Shown here piece by piece: positions 33,147-43,600 of a stretch of DNA of 64,000 nt; the first letter of the stretch is position 1; each line of letters starts with the position of its first letter. The stretch is from the NCBI GenBank assembly GCA_027587225.1, contig JAPDDQ010000022.1:1-64000 (forward strand). The letters are read 5' to 3'. Below the pieces are notes generated by a model. It made no database searches. It was given only the letters and a program-made list of their open reading frames with translations, and was not told where the DNA came from. The stretch is from Solirubrobacter taibaiensis. Its GTDB lineage: Bacteria; Actinomycetota; Thermoleophilia; Solirubrobacterales; Solirubrobacteraceae. Made by a program: the position numbers and the translations under genes.

Positions 33147-36100
33147 GCGCTCATCACCGCCTTCAGGTCGCTCAACACGGTCTCCGGCGGCCCCGAGCTG
33201 ACATAGGTCGCGGGCAGGTACTGGCCGAGTCGCGGCGCCGACGCGGGCGCGGCGGCGAGCGCCTCGCCGTCGACCAGGCGCAGCCGCGCGAGGTCGAGCG
33301 TCTCGAGCACGGTCGCCTCCAGCCCGCCCAGGCTCCACACGTGTCCCTCGTCGGGCGCGACCGCGAGCAGGATGGCCTGTGGCGCGCGGGACGCGGGCTG
33401 CGGCACGTGGAACGCGAGGCCGGTCGTCTGCTGGGCGTCCGGGATCACTTCGGTCCACTCGTCGACCACGAGGCCGGCGAGCTTCGGCTGCGCCGTCCCA
33501 CTCGTCTGCACGACGAGGCTGACGCGGCCGCCGGCGGCCGGGCCGGGCAGCGCCACCCAGCGGTCCGGGCTCGTGCGCGGGAGCTGCGCCACCTTCAGGT
33601 TCAGGCGCTGCGGGCTGGCCATCGCCTCCGCGTACAGCAAGGCGCTCTCGAACCGCGAGGCGCCGTCGCGCACGTGCGCGGCGCGCTGCAGCCAGGTCAC
33701 CGCCGCGAGCGGGTCACCGGCCTGGAGCTCGGTGCTGGCGGCCAGGCTGAAGTCCGGCGCGGTTACCTTCGGGAGCAGTCGGAAGCCTTCGCCGAGCACC
33801 GCCGCGACCTTCGCCGCGGGTGTGGCGGCGGCGGTCGCGGCGGCGCGGCGGCGCGAGCGCTCCTCCGGCGTGGTGATGCCGAGCGTGGCCGCCTTGGCCG
33901 GATCGTCCAGCGCCGCGACCGCGAGCTGGGCGCGCGCGGCGAGGTCGACGGCGTCGACGCCCGGGGCCAGCGCCGGGTCGGGCAACGAGAGGTCGCGCGC
34001 GTCGAGCGGGCGCGCGCCGTCCAGCAGCTCCCGCACCGAGCGGGCGAGCTCGAAGAACTCGTCGAGGGTGAGCGCGGTGGCCGGCCAGGTGGTGTCGCGG
34101 GCGGTGATCAGCTCGCCGTCGAACGCGGCCTCGATCTCGGCGTCCTCCCTGGCGAGCACGTCGAGCGCGGACAGCTTGAGCGTGCTGAGGTCGGTCTCGG
34201 TGATGGTGTCGCCGCGCTGGACGCGCAGGCGGACGCGGTTCGCCGGGCCGAGCACGGACGCGGCCCACGCTTCCAGCGCCGGCTCGACCTTCGCGCGCAC
34301 CTGCGTCGCGTCGGTGGGCCAGCCGGTGGAGGCGGCCGCGTCAGCGAGGATCACGAGCCGGTGCGTGACGGCGGTGCCCGAGCGCGGCGTGCGCACGACC
34401 TCGATCTCGGGCGGCTGCGCCTCACCGCGCGAGAGCGCGTCGACGGTCGCGCCGGCGCTCTGCGCGTTGCCCTGCGTGAGCTGGTGGACGCTCTCGGCGA
34501 CGAGCACGTCGGCCAGCGCGTCGACGGCGTCGTCGATCGCCGCCAGCTCGCCGAGGAGCGCCTGGGCGTGGACGCTGGAGAGGACCGGCAGCCCGCCCGT
34601 GCCGAACGGGATCGTGGTGTCATCCCAGCGGTTGGCCGTCCGCCCGGCACGCCAGCGGCGGCGCAGCGCCAGCCCGTCGGCGACGTTCGTCGCCCGGAGC
34701 GCCTCCGACACGCGCGGCCGGCTCTGCTTGAGCTCGTCCACGCGGGCCTGCGCGGCGGTGAGTGCGGCCGTGGCGGCCATGAGCTCGGCCTGGCGGTCGA
34801 CGACCTGCTGCTCCAGCGCGGTGACCTGCGCCATCGCCACGTCACGCTCACCGCGGACCGCGACGAGCATGTTGTGCAGGTTGAAGACCTGCTGGTTGGC
34901 GTTGGCCACCTGCGGTTCGAGCTGCGCGATCTGCTGCTTGGCGGCGTCGACCTGCTGCATCCAGGTGATCCGGCCCGGGAAGCCACCCACGGGCGACGCC
35001 TGGAGGCGGGCGAGCTCGTTGCGCGCCGACTGCAACTGCGCGGCGAGCGAGTTGGCGTTGTTCTGCGCCGCGGTGAGCTGCGGCTGCTGCTGGTCGATCT
35101 GCCGCTGCAGGTTGTCGGCCACCGTGCGGGCGCCGGTGAGCTGGCTCTGCGTGTTGCCGAGCAGCGTCGTGGCGGTCTGCTTGGTCTGCAGCGCGATGCT
35201 CAGGGCGTGCTCGGCTTCGGTCAGCTCGTCGAGTGGGGCGAGCGCGCGCAGCGGGGCGATGAAGCGCTCGAGCGTGAGCTCCGGCCGGTGCTCGTGCAGC
35301 CCGCGTTCCAGCCGGTAGCCGAGCAGCGCGCCCAGCGGCTGGCCGTTGCGCACGCCGTCGAGCAGCGCGAGCGCGAGCCGCACGCGCTGCGAGGAGAGGT
35401 CGAGCGCGAGTGCCTCGCCGCCCTGCTGGGCGAGGTGGCCGGAGCGCAGGACGGCCGCGGTGGTGGCCTGGCCGAGCGAGGGCGCGTGGATGTAGCCGCG
35501 GCTCGTGCCCGCGGCGAGCGTCGGGCGCACGTCCTCGACCACGCCGTAGCCGCCGAGCCGGACGCCGATCGCCTTCTTGGCGCGCAGCGCGGTGAGCTTG
35601 CGCGCGGCCTGGCCGGTGACCCACGCGTCGAACCGGTTCGATGCGAGGTCGAGCACGCCGCCGGTGAGCCGCCCGAGCGTGTTCGTCGGCAGGCTGATGA
35701 GCTGGCGGACCGCGTTGTGGACCTCCATCAGCTCCGCCAGCTGCGCGGCGGCGGGCGAGCCGGCGGCGCTGTTGGCGGCGCGGAGCGCGTCGAGGTGCTG
35801 GCCGAGCGTCTGCCCGGCGGCGGTCACGCCGTCGAGCGGGGCGAGCAGCCGCGTGTAGGAGTCGCCTTCGTCCGGCTGGGCGAGCCCCCGGGCCTTGGCG
35901 ATCCGCAGCGCGCTGAGCGCGTACGTGCGCAGCAGCGCGTGGCGCAGCAGGACGAACAGCAGCGCGTTGGCGCCGGCCGGCGGCGTGCCGGTGCGCAGTG
36001 CTTCGAGGCCGGACGTGGCGAGCCAGGTGAGGAAGTTCGTGGCCGCCGGCATCGCGGTGTCGCCCGGCTGGGCGGTCACGAGCGGGCCGGTCAGGTCGGT

Positions 36101-38197
36101 CACGTTCGGGTCGAAGACGGCGTGCGCGAGCTCGGGCGTGAGCTGCAGGCCGAGCGCGCGCAGCGGCGCGAGCGCTTGCGCCACGCGGTTGAACGTCAGC
36201 GCGTCCGGACCCGGGAGCGTCACGTCGCGGCTGGCGAAGTGCAGCGACGTCGGGCTCATCGACACGGCCGTGGCCAGCACGGCGGCGACGTCGGCCCCGG
36301 GCGCGATCCGTGGGATCGTCCCCTGCGCCGCGCGCCACGTGGGCGTCAGCGCGCGCAGCAACGGCACGAGCTGCGCGTCGAGGTCCGGCGGGTCGTACTG
36401 GCGCCATTGGCTCAGCGAGGTGACGGGCAACACGCCGTACGGCTGGCGGCCGAGCCGGAGCGCGGGCAGCCCGCCGCCGGACGCGACGCTCGTGAGGAAG
36501 TGCGTCCGCGCGGTCGCGACCGTCTCGTCGCTGAGCTCGTCCGTGAGCTGGTCGAGCAGGTGGCCCCACGTGACCGGCCACAGCGCGGTCCGCAGGTTGC
36601 GCTCGCTCATGACGGACGCGCCGCCGGCGCCGCCGGCGTGCGTGAACGGGTCCAGTGCGACGCCGAGCGCGCGGGCGAGCAGCATGCCGTCGGAGTTGTT
36701 CGTGGCCAGCGCGGCGCCACGCTCGTTGCGCAGGGCGGACGTCGGGTCCTCGCCCGTCGCGCGCCAGCCCGACCGGACCGACTCGGTGTTGTTGGTGGCC
36801 ACGCCCGGGCCGAGGACGCCGAGCCCGTCGGTGTAGTGGTGGGCGTCGAGGAGTTGGGCGAGGCGCCTGGCGCCCTCGGCACCGTCGAGCGTCGCGCGCA
36901 GGCCGAGCACCAGCACGCGGTCGTAGCCCTCGGCTTCGGCCGGGACGCGCACGGCCATCCCGCGCGCGACGGCCTGGTCGAAGTTCACGAGCCACTGCGC
37001 CTCCGCACCCAGCGGCTGCGTCGGGTCGGCGGCGGCGCTCGGATCCGGGCCGAGTGCGAGTCCGTCCGGGATCGGCTTGCCGAGCACGGCGAAGCGACGC
37101 GTCCCGGCGCGGTAGCCGAGCACGATCCAGCGGTCCGGGAGGACGTTGGTGCGGGCAGCGCGGGTCCAGGCGGACGCCTTCTGCGGCGGCGCGGCGACCG
37201 CGGCGGCCCGGGCGATCCAGGCCGCGCGCGGTGCGCCGTACCGTTCGACAAGCGCGCGCCAGGCCTCGACCGTCGCGCCCGCCGTGATGCCCGCGGCCTG
37301 TTCCTGCTCGAGGTAGCGCTTGCCCCAGGCGATCTCGTCCGCGGTCAGCTCGGGCTCGTGCGCGTCGACGTGCAGGCTGTCGGGGTAGATCCGCACGAGC
37401 AGCGAGCCGGCGTCGAAGCGCGTCTCCAGGCGCACAGGCAGCAGCGCGAGCGGGACGTCCGTCCCGACCAGCGTGGCGAGGTCCTCGGGGTTCGTGAGCT
37501 CGTTGACGACCGCGCCCGGAGCGCCCGTCGCGGTCAGTTGGTCCCACGGTTGCCAAGCGGTCGCGATCTTGGCCCGCTGGGCGGTGATCTGCGTGCTCAG
37601 CGTGCCCGGCAGCGCCTCCACGGCGGCCTGGCGGCCCTGCTGGGTGGTGAGCTGCTGTTGGGCGGCGGTGAGTTGCTGCTGCGCGTTGGTCCGCTGGTTG
37701 GTGGCGGTGGTGAGCTCCGCCTCGGCGGCGGAGAGCGCGGCCTGCTTCGGGGCGGCCGCGGCGTGCACGGACTGCGCGTGGTTGCGGGCCGCGAGCGCCG
37801 CGCGCTCGGCGTTGAACACCCGCTTGCGTGCCGCGTTGATCACCGATGGCGGCATCGGCTCCGGGTCGCTGAGCAGCGCGTCCAGGTCGGCCCGCGCGCC
37901 GTCGGCGTCCGCCTCGGCGTCGAGCGCGGCCGCGTCGGCTGCCTCCGCGGCGGATGACGCCTGCTCCCACGCGGCGCTCGCGGCCGCGCGGGCCGTGGTG
38001 GCGGCGGTGACGCGCGCCTGGGCCTCCGTGAGGGCCGCCTGGTGGGCGGTGATGCGCCCGGGCAGCTCGGCGAGGTCCTTGCGCAGCGTGCGCCGGTCGG
38101 CCTTCGCGGCCACGAGCCGGTCGGCGAGTGTGAGCGCCTCGGCCTCGGCCGTCTGGCCCTTGGCGCGGGCGGCCGCGATCGCGGCGAGATCGGTCAT
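33143..38197 (-). CDS. Giant protein with two coiled-coil regions, third gene of operon
   Basis: 1684 aa from ATG 38197 (ATGA overlap). Residues 1-175 form an Ala/Gln-rich coiled coil; 180-1000 are globular, with LLPVRLETRFDAGSLLVRIYPDSLHVDAHEPELT and DRWIVLGYRAGTRRFAVLGKPIPDGLALG as notable motifs; about 1010-1155 is a second coiled coil rich in Gln (LQRQIDQQQPQLTAAQNNAN); a globular end follows. No signal or membrane segment. Size and shape suggest a scaffold or long fibrous component of a large assembly. No family name known to me. Confidence 0.75.
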   Translation of the reverse strand: MTDLAAIAAARAKGQTAEAEALTLADRLVAAKADRRTLRKDLAELPGRITAHQAALTEAQARVTAATTARAAASAAWEQASSAAEAADAAALDAEADADGARADLDALLSDPEPMPPSVINAARKRVFNAERAALAARNHAQSVHAAAAPKQAALSAAEAELTTATNQRTNAQQQLTAAQQQLTTQQGRQAAVEALPGTLSTQITAQRAKIATAWQPWDQLTATGAPGAVVNELTNPEDLATLVGTDVPLALLPVRLETRFDAGSLLVRIYPDSLHVDAHEPELTADEIAWGKRYLEQEQAAGITAGATVEAWRALVERYGAPRAAWIARAAAVAAPPQKASAWTRAARTNVLPDRWIVLGYRAGTRRFAVLGKPIPDGLALGPDPSAAADPTQPLGAEAQWLVNFDQAVARGMAVRVPAEAEGYDRVLVLGLRATLDGAEGARRLAQLLDAHHYTDGLGVLGPGVATNNTESVRSGWRATGEDPTSALRNERGAALATNNSDGMLLARALGVALDPFTHAGGAGGASVMSERNLRTALWPVTWGHLLDQLTDELSDETVATARTHFLTSVASGGGLPALRLGRQPYGVLPVTSLSQWRQYDPPDLDAQLVPLLRALTPTWRAAQGTIPRIAPGADVAAVLATAVSMSPTSLHFASRDVTLPGPDALTFNRVAQALAPLRALGLQLTPELAHAVFDPNVTDLTGPLVTAQPGDTAMPAATNFLTWLATSGLEALRTGTPPAGANALLFVLLRHALLRTYALSALRIAKARGLAQPDEGDSYTRLLAPLDGVTAAGQTLGQHLDALRAANSAAGSPAAAQLAELMEVHNAVRQLISLPTNTLGRLTGGVLDLASNRFDAWVTGQAARKLTALRAKKAIGVRLGGYGVVEDVRPTLAAGTSRGYIHAPSLGQATTAAVLRSGHLAQQGGEALALDLSSQRVRLALALLDGVRNGQPLGALLGYRLERGLHEHRPELTLERFIAPLRALAPLDELTEAEHALSIALQTKQTATTLLGNTQSQLTGARTVADNLQRQIDQQQPQLTAAQNNANSLAAQLQSARNELARLQASPVGGFPGRITWMQQVDAAKQQIAQLEPQVANANQQVFNLHNMLVAVRGERDVAMAQVTALEQQVVDRQAELMAATAALTAAQARVDELKQSRPRVSEALRATNVADGLALRRRWRAGRTANRWDDTTIPFGTGGLPVLSSVHAQALLGELAAIDDAVDALADVLVAESVHQLTQGNAQSAGATVDALSRGEAQPPEIEVVRTPRSGTAVTHRLVILADAAASTGWPTDATQVRAKVEPALEAWAASVLGPANRVRLRVQRGDTITETDLSTLKLSALDVLAREDAEIEAAFDGELITARDTTWPATALTLDEFFELARSVRELLDGARPLDARDLSLPDPALAPGVDAVDLAARAQLAVAALDDPAKAATLGITTPEERSRRRAAATAAATPAAKVAAVLGEGFRLLPKVTAPDFSLAASTELQAGDPLAAVTWLQRAAHVRDGASRFESALLYAEAMASPQRLNLKVAQLPRTSPDRWVALPGPAAGGRVSLVVQTSGTAQPKLAGLVVDEWTEVIPDAQQTTGLAFHVPQPASRAPQAILLAVAPDEGHVWSLGGLEATVLETLDLARLRLVDGEALAAAPASAPRLGQYLPATYVSSGPPETVLSDLKAVMSA

Positions 38198-40677
38198 GCG
38201 GCGCTCCTGGCGATCAGCCGCGACGCGTGCAAGGCGACGCGGAACGGCTGCTGGAAGGTCAACGAGGCGGTGGCCGCCGCGTTCTTGCCCCACGCGCCCT
38301 GGACGTTCGCGGCGGCGTTGATCGGCTTGGTGACGTCGGCGTGGCCGGAAGCGTCGACCGGGATGTGCGGCCACGCGAGCTGGTCCGGCGTCTTCGGGAC
38401 GCCCTGCGCGGCCACGTCGTCGAACCCGAAGCGCGGGTCGCCCGCGTACTGCTCGAACGCGAAGAACCAGCCCGCGCCGGCCAGCACCTGCTCCTCCGAC
38501 AGCGGGAACCCGATGCACACGACGTCCTCGCCGATCGTGGCGCGAAACAGCGGCGCCGTGCGGGTGGCGGGGTCGAGTACCCCGGCCGCGGTGGCCTGCG
38601 CGGCGTAGATCGTCGTGGTCGGGAAGCGCCGCAGCAACTCACCGCGCACGAGCAGGACGACCTGGTTCGCGCCGCCGCGCAGGTGGGTGCCGAGCGCCGC
38701 GTCCCCCCAGCTCGCGAGCGCGGGGATGTCCTCCTCGGCGCCCTCCCAGAACTGCCGGAAGGCGGTGCCGGCGAGCGTCGCGGGGAACTCCCGCCACAGC
38801 AGCTCGCGGCTGAGCTCGTGGTTGAGCCCGGCCATGTACGCCTCGATCACGGTGGGCGTGGTCTCCAGCAGCGCGACCCCGTCGACCTCGATGTCGCCTA
38901 TTTCCGGCAGGAACAGCTCCGGCGCGGCGCGCAGCAGGCCGTCGTACATCGGCTCCGGGAAGCGCGGGCTGAGATCGGCCGGGGCGAGCGGGTCGGGGCG
39001 CGTCCAGGTCCCGGCGGGCGCGGCGATCGCTGCCTGCGTGCGGGCCAGCACCGTCACCTCGGGAGCGAGCCGCGCGAGCAACTGCGCGCGCAGGGCGGCG
39101 GTGGCGAGCGCGGGCCGCGAGTCAGCGGGTGACGACGACGCGGCACCGGCGGTGGCGGAGGGCGACGACGGGGCGCCCGACACGCCGGCGGCGCCCGCCA
39201 GACCAGCGGCCGCTGTCGGCGACATCACGATCATGCCGCCCGGCAACGGGGCGGGCGGACGCATCGCCACCGCGTCGGTCGCGGCGAGCATGTCGGCCGG
39301 CGCGGTCATTCCCGCGCGCTGGGCGACGACGCCCTGCGGGCTCGCCAGCCGGCGCATCGCGCCGGAGATCGCGGCCTCGGGGACGCGGCTCGCGCGCAGC
39401 TCGTCGTTGACGGTGCCTTCCGCGGCGGCGATCCGGGCGTGCGCCGGCTGCGTCATGGCCACGAGCGCGGTGGGGGAGAGCGGCGCGAGGTGGCGTTCCA
39501 CGAGCACGGTCCCGAGCTCGCGGGCGAGCTGCGCCTGGCGCAGGACGGCGTTGGCGTCGTTGAGCGCGCCGGCCTGGGACCAGGCGCGCGCCATCAGCGA
39601 CTCCTGGCGCTCCTGCACGACCCGCGCGCCCGCCGCGGCGGCGATGCGCAACCGCGGGTCCAGGTTGAGCTGGCTCACCCAGGGCGCGGCAGAGCCCTGG
39701 AGCTGCCCGTAGCGCGGCGGCGTGAGCCCGCCACCGTCGAGCGCGGCGCCCAGCGCGGAGACGAACGCCGCGGGTGCGCCGGGCGGCGCCGCGTCCGGGC
39801 CGACGGCGCGGAGCGCGGTCTGCAGCTCGATCACGCCGCCGTTCGGCAGGCCCGAACCCGCGTTCGTCAGCTCGAGGCGGATCGGCTCCGGCGCGTACGG
39901 GCTGGGGTGGAGCTTGCGCGCGAGCGTCTCGAAGCTCCCGGCCGGCCCGGTCGAGAACTCCCAGCTGTCGTACACCGGCAGGTGCAGCGGCCCCTGCGGG
40001 TTCGGACCCCACGCGGGCGTGAGCTGCTGCGCGGTGACCGGCTGGCCGAGCCCGGCCTGGACGCCGGCCGCGAACGCCGGGACGAGGCACACGCGGTAGG
40101 CGGTGTCGGGATCGAGCCGTCGCGGGCACACGAGCCGCGAGCACGCGCGGCCCGGGTCGGAGGCGAGGATCTCGGCCGGGCGGCCGCCGGCCGGCAGGCC
40201 GTTGATCTGCCCGTGCGCCCAGGCCCACGACTGCGACAGGTCCGGCAGCTCCTGCGCGGGCGCGGCGAGCGCGAGGATCGGCAGCGGCGCCCCGGGGATC
40301 AGATCGGACGCGTCGCGGCGGACGGTGACGAGCACGAGCCACGGCCGCAGGCGGGTCTTGGCGCTGCCGGGCGCGGCGGGCGTGAACATCCACGGCAGGT
40401 CGCCGCGCGCGAACTGCACCTGTGGCATGTAGCCGGCTTCGAAGTGGGTGGTGTTCGGGGCCGGGTCGCGGCGGGCGATCGCACCCGGCTCCAGCCCGGT
40501 GATGTCGCCGGGGCCGTACAACCGAACGGCGGTCGGCACCGTGCCGGCGCCGTCGACGGTCAGGCTGACCGGCAGCGTCACGGAGGCGGCGAGCGTCGCT
40601 CCCGGGTCGTCGGCCGCCGTGATCGAGCGGGCGATGCCGCTCTGGACCCACGGCAGGAAGGCGTAGGTGGCGCTCAT
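38194..40677 (-). CDS. Large protein of unknown function, second gene of operon
   Basis: 827 aa from ATG 40677 (ATGA overlap with the DUF6603-like gene). Begins MSATYAFLPWVQSGIARSIT; motifs that look conserved include YMPQVQFARGDLPWMFTPAAP, RLRPWLVLVTVRRDASDLI and WAWAHGQINGLPAGGRPAEI. A Ser/Ala/Pro linker near 495-520 separates two halves; the C-terminal half has FAFEQYAGDPRFGFDD. No signal peptide, membrane helix or known catalytic motif. Similar leading sequences occur, as I recall, in other bacteria as hypothetical proteins; function unknown. Confidence 0.72.
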   Translation of the reverse strand: MSATYAFLPWVQSGIARSITAADDPGATLAASVTLPVSLTVDGAGTVPTAVRLYGPGDITGLEPGAIARRDPAPNTTHFEAGYMPQVQFARGDLPWMFTPAAPGSAKTRLRPWLVLVTVRRDASDLIPGAPLPILALAAPAQELPDLSQSWAWAHGQINGLPAGGRPAEILASDPGRACSRLVCPRRLDPDTAYRVCLVPAFAAGVQAGLGQPVTAQQLTPAWGPNPQGPLHLPVYDSWEFSTGPAGSFETLARKLHPSPYAPEPIRLELTNAGSGLPNGGVIELQTALRAVGPDAAPPGAPAAFVSALGAALDGGGLTPPRYGQLQGSAAPWVSQLNLDPRLRIAAAAGARVVQERQESLMARAWSQAGALNDANAVLRQAQLARELGTVLVERHLAPLSPTALVAMTQPAHARIAAAEGTVNDELRASRVPEAAISGAMRRLASPQGVVAQRAGMTAPADMLAATDAVAMRPPAPLPGGMIVMSPTAAAGLAGAAGVSGAPSSPSATAGAASSSPADSRPALATAALRAQLLARLAPEVTVLARTQAAIAAPAGTWTRPDPLAPADLSPRFPEPMYDGLLRAAPELFLPEIGDIEVDGVALLETTPTVIEAYMAGLNHELSRELLWREFPATLAGTAFRQFWEGAEEDIPALASWGDAALGTHLRGGANQVVLLVRGELLRRFPTTTIYAAQATAAGVLDPATRTAPLFRATIGEDVVCIGFPLSEEQVLAGAGWFFAFEQYAGDPRFGFDDVAAQGVPKTPDQLAWPHIPVDASGHADVTKPINAAANVQGAWGKNAAATASLTFQQPFRVALHASRLIARSAA

Positions 40678-43600
40678 CGCAACGCGAAGGCCGGTTCGGG
40701 CTCGGACGTGGGCTGGGTGAGGGTCATGAACACGTCCCCGGGCATCGGGAGTTTTTGGGCCGCGGGCGCGGTGACGCCGGCGGCGGGCACGACCTGCTGC
40801 TCGTAGACCAGCGCGACCGCGACCGCGGTGCCGGTGATGAAGCCGTCGGCGCCGAGCGCGGCGCCTGAGGGCATGTCCTCGAACGAGGGGGCGGAGAGTT
40901 TCCTGTCGTCGCTGAGGTTCGTGAACTGGGCGGGTGCGAACCGGTCCTGCAGCGGCGTGAGCGTGGTGCGGACGCCGCCGACTGTGGCGGTCGTGATCCG
41001 GAACTTCTTCGCCCCGCTCGGGACGCTCGCGCCGAAGCGCTCCAGCGTGCGTTCGAGCGGCGCGACACGCTGGCGGACGTTCAGCGTCGCGAGCGGGTGG
41101 GCGAGGATCGCGGGGCCGGGTTCGATCGCCCGCAGCGAGACGACCGCGGGGCCGGGCAGCTGCGCCGTCCACGCCCGCGGGTCGGTGAGGGCCTCGCGGA
41201 CGAGCGGCGCGACGTCGACGGGCGGCGGCAGCGCGGGCTGGGCGGCGTCGCCGATCGTGACGTCGAACGAGAACGAGACGTCGAAGAACAGGATCGAGAA
41301 GGACGCGCGCCCGCGGGCGCGCCACGGCCGCGGGCCGCTCAGCGTCAGCTCGAGCGAGATCGAGAACAGCGTCTTGCTGCCGGCCTTGACCGCGAGCTTG
41401 GCCGCGATGTCCACGACGAACCCGAGCGGGGCGAGCGTGAGCAGCGCGTCGAAGGACAGGAAGCCGGCGATGCTGAAGCTCCCGGCCTTGGCCGCGAGGT
41501 CGACACGCGCCCCGAACTGCACCGTGTTCGACGTGATCGCGAGGTACGCCTCGAGCCGCAGCTTCGGGTTGTTCCCGGACGCGAGCGCGACGGCGACGCG
41601 TTCCAGCGCCGGGAAGCCCGCCGGGGCGGCGAAACGCGGGTGGAAACCGCCGACCGCGAGCAGGAACGAAGAGTTGGAGCCCCAGTTCATCCGCAGCGCC
41701 ATGTCGCCGGTGAGCACGAACTGGGCGAGCCGCGAGTCGCTGAGCGTGGCGTCGACGGCGGCTTCGCGGCGGTCGAAGTCGATCACGCCGAGCGCGTCGA
41801 GCTGGAGCTTGACGATCGGGTTGTCCGGGTTCGGCAGGACGGCCTTGATGCGGCCGAGCGCGACGAGCCGCACCGGTGACGGCAGCTCCAGCGCGAGCGC
41901 CAGGTCGATCGTGATCAGCACCGGCGAGCCCCATACGATCCGCGCGGTGGGCGCGAACACGTGCCGGCCGGCGGCGGGCGGGAACAGCTGGGCGAGCGCG
42001 TTGACCTTCTCCGCGACGCTCTGGTCGGCGTCGGGCGGCGTAAGCACGGCGCCGAGCGCGCCCGTCTTGAGGCCCGCGCGCAGACGCTCGACGGCCACGG
42101 TGCGATTGATGCCGAGCAGGCCACCCGCGCCGACGAGCCGGAACCCCATCCCGAGCTCGATCGGCGGGAACTCGGCCGCGACGAGCACGAGCAGCGAGAA
42201 CCCGGGCCGCGTGGCGATGATGCCGACCGCGCGCGCCCCGATCCGCTCGAACGTGAGGTGCACCTCGCCGAGGTACTCGCCCTTGACGGGATCATGGGCG
42301 AGGTAGCCGCCACCGGTGACGGGGCCGGAGTCGATCGACAGCCCGACACGGTCGGGCCCCTTGAAGCCGATCTCGACGTTCGCGACGCCGAGGTTGCCCG
42401 GTGTGGGCGTGAACGCGGTGCTGACCCCGACGCCGTCGATGTCGACGGCCACCGGGCCGAGCTGGGCGCTGAGGCCGGCGGTGACGCCCTGCGGCGACAA
42501 CTTGACGTTGCCGGGGAGCGTCGCGTCGAGGCCGACGCCCCCGCTGATCTCGAACCCGCGGCTGCTGGAGAGGCTGACGCCCGCCGCGAAATCGACGGTG
42601 AGGCCGTCCTCGGGCAGCACGTGCCGCAGGAACCCGTCGCCGTCACCGGGCGTGATCACGAGCCGGCCCTTGTCGGCCTTGGCGGACAGCGCCGCGCTGG
42701 GGGCGCTGGTCAGCTCGACTGCGGCTTGGAGGCCTTCGAGCTCGACGCGCGTGCCGTCGGAGGACCCGAGCCGGAGGACTCCGGCGCGGCTGGCGGTGAG
42801 CTTCGCGCTGGCGGCGGGACGGGCCGGGCCCGCGAGCTTGAGGCCGCTGGGGCCGGCGACGAGCTTGGGCAGCGTGCCCTGGCTGGTGAGCGCGAGCGTC
42901 CACGGCCCGGTCGTCTTGGTCTGGTTCAGCGCGCCCGTGAGCTCGACGATCAGCCCGGCCAGGCCGCCGGGGTGCTCCGGTGAGGACGCGGCGATCGACA
43001 GCGTGACGGCGTCGAGCAGCCGGGCTTCGAAGCGTGACTGCGTGAGCTTGAAGTACGGCGTGAGGTCACCAGGCGGCGCGGGCGGCGGCTCGTCCTCGGG
43101 CGCGACGTACTCAGGGTGGCCGTGGTCGCCCTCGTCGACGTCGGGCGCCGGCGTGACCGCGGCCCGCAGCGAACGCAGGTCGAGCGAGACGGACAGCCCG
43201 AACTCGTTCAGCACCGCCTCCAGCGCCGGGAACAGCTGCTCGCCGGCCGCGTACGCGTCGGCGGCGGTCGCGAGGCCGTTCGGCAGGTAGGCGGCTTCGA
43301 GCGTGCCCCACGGATCGTCGAGCAACTGCTTCACCCGCTCGGGGCGCAGGTCGTCAGCCAGCCAAGGCGTGGCGCCCTCGCGCGGTTGCGCCGGGTCGAC
43401 CAGGGTCAGCAGGGCCGCGGCGCGGAAGATCCGCGCGCGGTGGCGGCGCAGGTAGATCGCGGTGAGCTGCTCGGCGAGCTCGGGGCCGAGATCCGCGGGC
43501 GCACCCGAGATCTGGCTGAGCTGCCGGACCGACGCATACGACTCGCGGCCCTTCGCGAGGATGGCCTGGAGGCCGTCCCACGAGTCGAGGTCGAGGTCGT

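Noticed and set aside
33341..37957. Long plus-strand open frame (over 1500 codons) opposite the giant coiled-coil gene
   Set aside because: Composition is Arg/Gly/Ala/Val nonsense typical of antisense frames in GC-rich DNA; the opposite strand shows real globular and coiled-coil protein with coupled starts.
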